Source: Oncomelania hupensis (taxonomy: Eukaryota; Mollusca; Gastropoda; Littorinimorpha; Pomatiopsidae). Taken from it: DNA of 64,000 bases. The stretch covers positions 31,148,686-31,212,685 of the forward strand of contig CM072511.1 of assembly GCA_036898135.1 (NCBI GenBank), in the 5' to 3' direction. Below are positions 13,684-24,244 of the stretch, one piece after another. The position numbers were made by a program, and so were the translations under genes. Position 1 is the stretch's first letter. The number at the start of each line of letters is the position of its first letter. The notes below the pieces were generated by a model. That model saw only the letters and a program-made list of their open reading frames with translations. It did no database searches and was not told where the DNA came from.

Positions 13684-13976
13684 TAAGGGAATCTTCCCTA
13701 GTAAAAAATTATATTATATAATTTATAAATATTCCGTTAGGGTTAATTTATATTTTGTAAGATTTTACAAATTTAGTTTCGATGCATTAGAAATACATTC
13801 GCCAGTTCTTGACACGCTCATGCTGTTCTAAAAATAAAATACGGACGTGACCTTTGCCACTGCATGCATCGGTCTGCACAGTATGCCTGCCAAATGTCCA
13901 AAGGGTGAATGCAGTGTAGTAGTGCATTGCCGCAGCCGGCTGTTTGTATATAATTAAAAAAAAATTAAGTGAAATG

Positions 13977-14181
13977 TATAGAGGTAAAGTTGTATAGAAG
14001 CCGCTACTCTCAGCATTAAAAAAAAAAAAAGGGGGGGGGGGGGGTTATTTGACAAATTCTGTTTAGTCCGATTTAAAACTTCTTTTTTTTTAAAATCGGA
14101 CTAAACAAAATTTTTCAACATAACCACTTGTTAAAAAAAAAATGCTGAGAGTAGCGGCTTCTATACAACTTTACTTCTATA
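13977..14181. mobile_element. Foldback element / long imperfect palindrome
   Basis: The outer arms (TATAGAGGTAAAGTTGTATA onward through GCCGCTACTCTCAGCATT) recur inverted at the right end. Inner arms around TTTAGTCCGATTTAAAA pair with TTTTAAATCGGACTAAA across a short T-rich centre. A poly(A)-poly(G) run is present only in the left arm, so it arose after the palindrome formed. A transcript would form a hairpin of some 80 base pairs. Confidence 0.7.
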
Positions 14182-14280
14182 TATGCCACCAAAGACCGTA
14201 CTCAATAAAAAAAAAAAAATAATAACTACTGTAAAATTCTAAATAAATATTTTTTTTTCCAAAACCCACATTTGACCAAA

Positions 14281-14357
<77 letters not shown>
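14281..14357. repeat. (ATT)n microsatellite
   Basis: About 25 ATT units, followed shortly by an (ATC)n run at about 14370-14389. Confidence 0.95.
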
Positions 14358-14360
<3 letters not shown>

Positions 14361-14761
14361 TTTTGAAAATCATCATCATCATCATCATCTTCATAATCTT
14401 CATCATTTTTATTGATTTAGTCAAAACATCGTTAGGCTAAAAAAAAAAATACACGGGAAGGCCAAGCCTTTGTTCTGGCTATCATTGACTTTTTGAGTAG
14501 TCCTCTGGTGGTTTTCAACTAAAGAGACAGCTGTCAACAACATCTGTGACAGAAGTGAAACTGACACGTTTCATCCTGATATCTTGTCCTGTGCGAAGTA
14601 TATTAAGAGCACAGCACAAGCGTTATATATTGAAGCTAGTACTAGTAGGAAAAGGCAAAGTAGGGGTAATTGTGTTTGAGAGGGAGGAGGGTGGGTAGGG
14701 GGGTGGGGGTAGTAGGGGTGGGTTGAAATGGGAAGGGGGTATTTAGTTAATTAAACAAAAA

Positions 14762-15900
14762 TTAAAATATTAAGTCACGATGATTACGTCATTCGATTTT
14801 GCATAAGCTTGGTTTTACCTTGGCTGCACATGTAAAGTCTAAGTACATACCAGAGACTTGAACTAAATCCCTCCAGTAGTAGTTTGGGAGAAAATAGGAT
14901 TAGAAAGAAAAAAACGACAATAAATTATGACATCAACCTATATTCATAGTTTTATTGTGTCTTCTGGTAGGGTTTACTATTTTCTAACTAAATACCAAGT
15001 TTCAAAGAAATCCGCCCATTAGTTTTCGAGAAAAGTGCGCAAAATAAATAACAAAAGGAAAATAAAAATTGTATATCAACACGATGGCGTCACTCAATAT
15101 AGATCTACATAAGTTTTGACTAAGTATCAACGCATCTGTACACTCTCATTACATACAAAGTTGTTTCGTGTTTTTGTTGTTGTTGTTGTTGTTGTTGTTT
15201 TTTAAACTAAAAGGTGACGTCATCACGATTACGTCACTCGATGTGCATAAGTTTGGTTTTACGTTAGAGGCATAGGTAAAGCCTAAGTACAGGCTATAAC
15301 GTAAACCAAATCCCTCCAGTAATTTGGGAGAAAATGGGATTAGAAAAAAAGAAGAAGAAATGATGACGTCGCCATAGTATCGTTTAAGGCACAAGGTATA
15401 TGTACACTCTAATTACATCCGAAGTTTTTTTTTTTTTTTTAAATGGTAAATTGTTCTTTCTTTTAAAAAAAAATAAATAAATGACGTCATGATGATTACG
15501 TCTCTCGATTTGCATAAGTTTGGTTTTCCCTTGGAGGCAGAGGTAAAGTCTAAGTACACACCAAACTTGAACCCAATCCCTAAAGTAGTTAAGGAGAAAA
15601 TAGGATTAATTTAAAAAACCAAAAATAAAATTAGGACGTCACCATGATGATGTCAACCGATATGCATATTTTTTTTGCCATCTGGTAGTGTTCACTATTT
15701 CCTAACTAGATCTAAATACGAAGTTTCAAAGAGAAGAGATCCGTGCATTAGTTTCAAGGAAAAGTGCGCAAATGTCACCTCCGGACTGCTGACGCCGGAC
15801 TCCGGACAGACCAACCAAGGAAAAAGAGTTGTTACCGAGACTAAAAAAAAAAGAGATGCATCATGTAGTCTGTAGTATAATTGTATTGATGTCAACTGCG
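14762..15900. repeat. TGACGTCA-rich dispersed repeat (family D), three tandem-like units
   Basis: Units starting near 14775, 15205 and 15478 share GACGTCAT/GATTACGTCA, then CGATNTGCATAAGTTTGGTT, a segment like AGGTAAAGTCTAAGTACA and AATCCCTCCAGTAGT...GGAGAAAATAGGATTA. Related inverted copies lie at 57880-58440 and 59890-60180. The repeated TGACGTCA is a perfect CRE/ATF octamer, but its function here is unknown. No protein is encoded. Confidence 0.7.
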
Positions 15901-16264
15901 TGAATGGTGCATGTATTGCCCAAGGCCCGCAATAACCTGGCTACAGCAGGTACCGTTTGAAAATGTAAAATCTCGAAAGAGATCATGCTGCCGGTCTCGA
16001 GGACAGGTAGAAGTTTGACTCTAGGACCAGTCCTACTCGCATGCTGAATCTGTTGTCAAGTGGAAAAAAAAGGCTAATTTTACTTCTAAAGAATAGAACT
16101 CGTGATTCCTTTATTTCATGCGTCAGGGCAGAGATACGTCAATACTCAGTCTCTATTATTATTATGTGCGTGTTTTAGCGGGCGTGTTCTGAGTTTACAT
16201 CGACATGGACACTTTTACAGCCCAGCTAGCAGTTTTCTCCCCTCACATTATGCCATTGCCAAAC

Positions 16265-16465
16265 AAATACACCAAGCACGCACTAGGTCCCTTCTCCCCA
16301 TCCTCGGTCGCCTAGGATTGTGCTCAGTCGTCTGGGCGTCAGACAATGCGCCCAAAGCTGCAAGTGGGCGCCTCGGGCGGTTTGAGTTAGATCCTGTTTC
16401 GGTTAGCGCCTTGAGCGGCTCTTGAGCTGGAAGAGCGCTATATAAAAGTGATTAAATAAATGAAA
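16265..16465 (+). mobile_element. SINE family 4, 3' half
   Basis: It shares CACGCACTAGGTCC...GGATTGTGCTCAGTCGTC, GAGTTAGATCCTGT, GCGCTATATAAAAGTGATTA and a TAAATAAATGAAATAAATAA tail with 23272-23592 and 52894-53515. The tRNA-like head is missing, a usual 5' truncation. Confidence 0.75.
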
Positions 16466-16940
16466 TAAATAATACATTGCAGAAAGGAGGCGGTGGGATG
16501 AGTGTGTGAGAAGGGGGAAGTCTATCGGGGAATCGTTTTCTGATGGCGGTTGCCTTTTCTCTTTAAACAGTCTGTGACACCGGTAGACAGTCCCAGGTGG
16601 CAAAATAAGTAACGCGACCACTGTTGCCGGAACAGTTTTCTTCACATTAGTCATTATATAGAGAGTTGCGAAATATAAAACAGCAATGTCAAGATTTAGG
16701 GGCCTATAACACAGCATTTAATGTGCTAATCGGTTGAAACTGTACATAAGCAGCATTGTTTTATTGACAGGTAATCAATCAATCATACATAGTGTTTTGG
16801 TTGTAGTACAATTATTATGTAGAAAGAATCTAATAACTCGGTATTCACAATGAAGATTTCCAGTCCAAGTTGACACTATCACACTGCCTTATAATTTGAA
16901 GAAAAGGTGAACGTCTTTCTTGGTATACTTTCTTCCACTC

Positions 16941-17500
16941 TGTTACGTTTGAGTCGCGCACGATATATCCCATCGCTTTATTATGCAAAGCATGCAGTAA
17001 CAGAGTGTATTTATTGCGTTGTGGTTGGAAGAAGGTTTGTATACTGTTGATAATTTTCGTTAGACGATATTATTGGAGAATTTTCTAGGGTTGCTTGTTT
17101 ACTATCGATCGAAGCGTGTAGATAGATCCAGTGGTGGCTGCGAGATGCTTCTAACATAAATACTGATTGTAATTGCGTCACGCTGGAATGTTCGAATATT
17201 CTCCAGGATTCAGGATTCAGGATTGATAGATTACCGTCCCCGGACACTTCAGCGTATAGGGGACTTTAATATTCTCCAGAGTATAGAGAGACTATATAAG
17301 TGCCGCACTGTTTCAAAAAAGGGAGTTGAACAATTGGAAAAAGCGATTGTGCGATTGTATGCAGTTGTTGATGTACGCTGAATACAGTTGGAAAACTTCA
17401 CACGACGACTCCTGCCTTGTTGCTGAGTGAACAGGTTGCGTGGATAAACGAATCTGAGTTACACTTATCAGGGTTCAAGCTTCGGGGCTGAATCAACTAC
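16941..17500 (+). mobile_element. LTR-like repeat, family B copy 2
   Basis: Collinear with copy 1 without the family A insertion; its TATCGATCGAA at about 17103 is the uninterrupted site. It has TATATAA at 17293-17299, but AATACA in place of AATAAA. A ~75-bp segment with three tandem ATTCAGG units and the GTCCCC...GGGGAC palindrome (17236-17264) has been inserted. It is followed by a long A tract. Confidence 0.65.
17236..17264. repeat. 29-bp GTCCCC...GGGGAC palindromic motif
   Basis: Inverse orientation of 37155-37183, matching at 27 of 29 positions. Followed by TTTAAT. Confidence 0.65.
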
Positions 17501-17538
<38 letters not shown>

Positions 17539-17539
<1 letters not shown>

Positions 17540-17712
17540 AAGTAACACACTCGGTCGTCAGAGCGCACGACATGACTGTGTACGTGCGTCTCGGGCGACG
17601 TGGGTTCGAATCCTGACTTCAGCAAAATATTTTGTGATTGCTGGATAGTAGTGGCCAGCGCTTTGAGAAGCTCTCTGAGCTTGTAAGTGCGCTATATAAG
17701 AGTAATCTCCTT
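17539..17712 (+). mobile_element. tRNA-derived SINE
   Basis: The head has an A-box-like region (CGGTCGTCAGAGCGCACGAC) and a B box (GTGGGTTCGAATCCTG). The 3' part (GCGCTTTGAGAAGCTC...GCGCTATATAAGAGTAAT) matches the tail design of SINE family 4. Confidence 0.65.
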
Positions 17713-18908
17713 TTTTTTCTGTTTTACTCTATATAAGCGGACCACTGTTGTTTGAGAGCAAAGTGTGTGGCATCTGTTTCTCCCCTTCAAAGTATAAGGC
17801 AGAGTGTGATACTGTCAACGTTGAAGGGAACTTTTCATTGGGGACACCGAGCTATTAGTTCCTTCATCCAGTGTTCGGAAACGCTCTCTCTTTCTACAAT
17901 ACTTATTATTATGATCCTGTTCTCCTGTACAAAAGGTCTGTCTAGTTGTGTGGGAGCACGTCGATGACGTAGGCCAATAACAAAGTTTTCGTACTCACTA
18001 ATGCTTATAGCTGTCACACGTAAATTCAATGTTTACACTTTTTAAAACAATCCGTGTTTTGTTCCTAAACGGTATAAGCTTTTAAGCGTCCACCACTTTT
18101 GCATAGGATTATTAGGCTTGGTGTTTGGTTCAGGCCATCGAGTTTATTGCGACTCTCTCTCTCTCTCTGTAAAATCTGACACGGATAGGACTACCTATGA
18201 ATTTTTTGCTCGTGGAGACTACTTTAAATTTAAGATAATTATGTTATATTAAATTTGTTCTTCGATACCGAGTGACTGGTACCATGTACTAACGTATGCA
18301 TTCTGATTCAGTATAAAATATACTGTTTATATCATCTGTTTGTTCTGATTGAGTTGCACAAACATACTGTATTTAGATAAGGGATCATGTGACACTGGGT
18401 CATGCGATGAGCTTCCGTATTTTACACTTGTTTCCTTTATTGGCCAATGTTGCACATGCATGTGACACTATGATATATTGATATGTCTTCTGTGCGTTTC
18501 TCATGCCGAGGACAATATTTTCCTTATGCATTGTAAATGTGTCATAGGCATTACTGTATTTTGTTATCTGGATAACTGTGACAAAAGTACAATATCTCAG
18601 CATAAATATTTTCTGTCAAAATCGACAGCATCGCGTACATTGCTTTCAAATTTGTATTTTGAAAGAACTGAAAGGAAATATTCCAGAGACTGTCTTATAA
18701 TCAGTGCGATATAGAGAGTAAAATGTGTATGGGAATTGTGCATTGGGGCATTGTGTTTTTCCTTTTGTAACGCTGTTTGTGGATGTTCTGACGACGAGAA
18801 TGAACAAGGGAGACAACAAGTTTAAGTAGTGATTGTCTCGCCTACTACCTAAAGTGTTTGTCTCCCTTTAAGGATACGGTTTTTACATTGTGTGTCTAAG
18901 GACAGGAA
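17713..18908. other. Region upstream of the polyamine oxidase gene
   Basis: No other gene is supported. It should contain the promoter and 5' UTR of the downstream gene. I cannot place a transcription start; no convincing TATA box or CpG-rich block lies close to the start codon. Confidence 0.35.
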
Positions 18909-19062
18909 ATGGAAGACAGGATGGTAAGTGTGGTGGTGGTGGGCGCGGGGATGGCGGGTGTGTCCGCAGTGGGGGAACTGAGAGCAGCTGGACTGCATGA
19001 GGTCGCGCTGCTGGAAGCTCAGGACCGACCTGGAGGTAGAATCCGTACTTTAGACCTTGGAG
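18909..19062 (+). CDS. Polyamine oxidase exon 1
   Basis: ATG in AGGAAATGG context. Encodes the Rossmann FAD-binding start. Donor GGAG|GTATGT, phase 1. Confidence 0.88.
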
Positions 19063-21847
19063 GTATGTATACCTTTTCGATCCTTCCAATTTTTTTTTTT
19101 AATACAAACTTGCCTTTTTCGGACTATTTACATCATAACACTCCAAGAAACTTGTAGTGAGGTCGAATATATACATTTAATGGACATTTTTTCTTTATTT
19201 CCAAAGTTTGCAAAATTAGGACTATTAGTTTCATGTGACAATATAACATAGATCTTCATAAGCTCTTTAATATTAGTCTAAACAAATAAATCAGTTAATA
19301 ACAAATACAAGTTTTTTCACGTGTGCTTTAGCACGGAGTTAAATGCTGCCTTATTTCTTTTATTAATTATTGATTAAAATATGAATTTATGTTGACCGAC
19401 CCAATTTCATTTGTGTGTGGCACTTCTGTCTGCGGCCTTGTATAATAATAACAATCGATTTTCAAGCATCCCTTCTTTTCATAGGAATCATGTTAATTTG
19501 TGTATGTGTGTATGCGTGTGTGTGTATGTGTGAGGTTAGCTATTCACACAAAAATGAGACTATAAATTTTGTGTTGGCTATTTGACGCTTAAATAAAGAA
19601 TGTTCTGAAAATACTTTGATTTTCTATAAACATTGACTTTGCTGTGTTTCCGCAGAAAAGGGTTTTTTAGAGCTCGGTGCCCAGTTTCTGCATGGTAGGA
19701 GCGAACTCTACTACTTTGCTGAACAAGAGAACATGCTGTCTGTTTCGTGTTCAGCTGAAGGTAATAATGTCTGCTTTTGCTGAAATATGGAATGTTTGTA
19801 CCTTCTTTTTTTTTTTTTTTTTTTTTTAAGACAGTGAGGCAAGATACGTAAAGAAAGCCTTTCGTGGATTGTTTATTTTTAATTGGCAGCTGCATTATAA
19901 TTTCCTTGCATAATTTTGACTTGTTTACCTACGGCTTTCTGTATGGTTTGCTAGCCGGCGAGCTTAGGAAAAGTTGCTTGTGTGATAATGTAAGGAGTAC
20001 GAACGACAGCTCTTGATTGGCAGTGAAACGGTAGGCAGCAGTTGTGTCCCTTTGACCTCATGACATTCTTCAGGGAAAACTAAAGCGCTCGTTCCCATTT
20101 GTGTAAACGTTCCTGCACGTTTTAAAAGCATCTACTCAGGGCATGATATCTTATTTGCCAAATAGGCACTTTTGACTTGTATGCTCCCTGTGTATTCTCA
20201 CTTCTGTAATTGTTAAGAATACAAATTATTCAATTATTCAGATGGGATTTTCATAGTGAGCATCATAATTTATGAGTTTTGTGTTTCAACAGAAGCAGTG
20301 GATGCTGAGAACGAAACACTACCGGACACAATGCTGCAGTTTAGTCACTGTACGTTCCGAACACCCAGTGGTGAGGTTTTGCCGTCTGAAATTGTTCATC
20401 GCAATCTTCAGGTTTGTTATTGGTGGAGGTGCTGGTGTTGTTATTAGTGGTGGGGGTGGTGGTGGTGATGATGCTTATAATCATGATCATGACAATGGTG
20501 ATAATGATGTTGTTGCTGCTGCTGTTAATGTTATGGTGTTGTTGTTTATTTGTTGCTTTTGTTGTTTATTTAAGGGCTCTCATTCCAAGGTTTAATTTGT
20601 TTACTTTTAACAAAAATGATTTTAGGCTAAACTTTGCATTGTTCTTTCATAATACAATGATAAATTGGGATTGCGTTGCTCAAATTAGCCAGTTAGAGCT
20701 TGATTTTTCAATTTCTGTTTTGACGGTTAGTGATTTTCCCCTGTTTAACGGCACACCAATACGATTCTACGATCTGCTAGATGATATTTTTAGCGCTGGA
20801 AAGTTAGCTAGCGGTTGCTATTAATAATCACAAAAACTACGGAATTGGTTGATGTAAAAATATTTTTTTGTAAAAGAACTGTACTTTACAAAGAGCTTTT
20901 TTTTTTTTTTTTTTTAAGGGTTGGGCAACATTCACTGTGATTGTTAAACGTATCTGTCGAGGGGACTTGGTCAAAGTGGGTTGCTTTTAAATCGAGTATT
21001 ATTTTAATTCAGGTGCTCGAAGATATCCAGACCGAAGTAAATGAGAGTTTGTCGACTGACGTCAATCAGTCCGTTGGCGATCTTTTGAGGAGCAGGGTCA
21101 CAGAGGTCAAGGTCAGCATGCTCGGGTCAGACGAGGTCAAGAACGCTATGTTGAGGTAGGTTACGGTTTTTGTTGTTGTTGGTGGTGGTGGTGTATAAAA
21201 TGAAGTCTTCTATCTTTTGATGGACACAGGGTTGTGGCCAAGTGGGCTAAAGTGGGACTAACTTACCTTGTCCACAGGCCAGAAACCAATGGCGCCTGGC
21301 AGGTGTGGGTTCGAGCCAGCATTTGGGCGTTATGTTTCTCCGAATATTATTTACTTTCGACTCAGGCAACGTCTCGAGGGTTTTCTCCGGGTACTCCGGT
21401 TTGCTCCCCCAGCAATATTTCAAAATCACAACTACTGTTAGGTAAGTTGGGTTTGGGAGCGCCACAGGCTGCGACTATGCTTTCCCCAGGGGAGGCGGCC
21501 CAGAATTTCCCTATTGAAAAGGGACAATAATGTAAATAAAATATTTTTTTAAAAATAACATAAAAATATACCGATGTATTTACGATAAAATTGCTAAAGG
21601 AGAATTACTGGAATGAATCTTAGTCGACTTGTGGAATATTTGGTTAAAGTAATTGCATTTTTAATCATTTATTTCATACTAGAGTTTAGTTTCTTATTAA
21701 TTATTTTTTAAATAAATTTTGTGGCGGCAATTTCTCCGCAACCATTGTTAATCATCCTCATCACCATCATCTTGAACATTGACCATCATCAACAGCAGCA
21801 GCAGTAGCATCATGGTCATCATCATCGTTGTAGTCTTCTTCTTCTTC

Positions 21848-21879
<32 letters not shown>

Positions 21880-24195
21880 TTTCTTCTTACTTTTAGTACC
21901 ACCACCTCTACCTTACAAAGAATGAGAACTGATGGAGGATGCTAGTCGGGTTTGATGGAAAATAACATCTGTTTGCGTCTTACTGTCGTCATTTGTTTAA
22001 AAGGCATAGTGTACGGTTCAGAATGATACATTCACAGTCTTTGATGATACTTGTTTATTTATCGTAGGTGGATGGATGCCTGGGAATGCATGGACAGCGG
22101 TGGCTCTTTGGATCAAGTGTCCATCCCGGGCCTGCATCGCTACAAGTACTACCCGGGAGACGGTACACGAGAAACGATGCAGGGGATGGAGGCAGTTTTT
22201 AGGTGTCTTCTGAGAGATGCAGTCCCTCCCTCCTGTTTGCACGTCAACAAACCTGTGAAAACGATACACTGGCCTGGCCATGGAAATGACACTGCTGCTG
22301 TTATTAGCGAGCAGATTGCTGTTGTTACTACTACTGCGATTACTACGGTTGAAACAGCTCAGGGCCATGAAAAACATATACACACTGAGGGTAGTAGTAG
22401 CCAGAAAGTCATAGGTAGTGAGGAAAAACCCAGGGTTGAGTACGGAATCAACAATAATTTGGTCGCAACTACTGTACAGGGTCAGCAACAGTCGTTGAAA
22501 GAGACGAGCAGTGACAATGTTCCAGAAGACAGCAAGCGATACGGGCATGCGAAAATTCTAATGGAAAACGGGAAGAATCAGGGTGGAGACCATTCGTTTG
22601 GCATCGACGGACATCATGATGACAAAGGGGACCGTGATGCAAATTCCTCAACACCGCAAGAAATTACTGCCTGCACCGCGAAGGACTGTCTACCTCAGAA
22701 ATCCCCAAACAAAAGGACAAGCCACCTCGATTGTAGCCTAGTGAGAATCGAATGCGAAGACGGTGACGTGTTCCACGCCGACCACGTCATCGTGACGTCA
22801 TCCGTAGGTTTCCTGCGCGACAATGAGTCCTTCTTTAACCCTCCGCTGCCTTCGGACCATCAGACTGCCGTGGCTGCCATGGGTTATGGCAACGTAGCTA
22901 AGATGTTCTTGATTTGGGAAGAGACCGCAGCGGGGAGTTACGCCGACCAGTGGCCATCGAGACTGTTCGGAGATGGCGTGGAAGGGTTGGTACCACTGTG
23001 GACGGAGGACTTCCAGACTGTGATCAAGTCTGCGGTCACATCCAAGCCCATGAAACATGTGTGTTGGTTTTGTTTGTCGTTATGCCAGCATTTAGTGCCG
23101 AGTTCATGGACGCAATACATGTACATTAACATTACGTTCATAATTGCAAAAATTAAAACTAGTCCATTGACGGTTGTAAAATAGTCATTACAGCCTGCTC
23201 CCTAGTTCTTGTTTGACTATGCAGTATTTTTGTAAAGAAGGTTATCAATTGTTTTGATTGTTGTTTTTTAATACTCCTTCGGATGAGAGTATAAACCGAG
23301 GTCTAGTCTGTGTCGCATACATTCCATCATAACGGACTTTAAAGATCCTGACGCTCATGTCCTAGACGGGTGAGTGCCGGTGACAAGAACACACCCAGCA
23401 TGCACCTAGGTCCTTCTCCCCCCATCCCTGGCTGCCCAGGATTGTGCTCAGTTGTCCGGGCGTCAGACCATGCGCCCAAAGGCTGCGGGTGGGCGTCTCG
23501 GGCGGCTTGAGTTAGATCCTGTATCTGCCAGCGCCTTGAGCAGCTCTTGAGCTGGAAAAGCGCTATATAAGAGCGATTAAATAAATAAATAATGTCCGAT
23601 ATCACACGAATGTTTGAATAGGTGTTAAATGAAATCTTGATTGGTTACTCTTTAATCTTCACGGTTTCAGAGCGGGCGACAGTGGTACCAGGACGTGTGC
23701 GAGTTTAACGGGGTCGACAGCGTTGGCCTGTGCCTAGTCGCTTGGATCGCGGGAGACGCGGCAGTTGTCATGGAGACGCTTCCGGAGTCAGAGGTCAAAG
23801 CTGTTCTGCACGAGATGCTAGTCCTATTTTTGAACAAACCAGACCTTCCGCCACCTTCGCACTTTATCCGGTGATTTTTTTTCATATGACAGAATGAATG
23901 GATGGATTGCTTGGTTGGTTAGTTGATTTTATTGATTTACGGAATTTCCCGATCGGATGGATTGATTGAATTACTTTGCCTGATCAACAGCAATTGGTTG
24001 GATATAATGATGATTCTTTGATTGATTGATTAATAATTACTATTGACTGATGATGACGATGAAGGTTTCGATGACGATGATGTTGTCGACAAGGATGATG
24101 TCGACAACGTCAATGACGACGATGACCATTACGATGATGATTTTGACACTGACTACGATGACGGTGATGCCAACGACGACGAAGACGACGACGAC

Positions 24196-24244
<49 letters not shown>

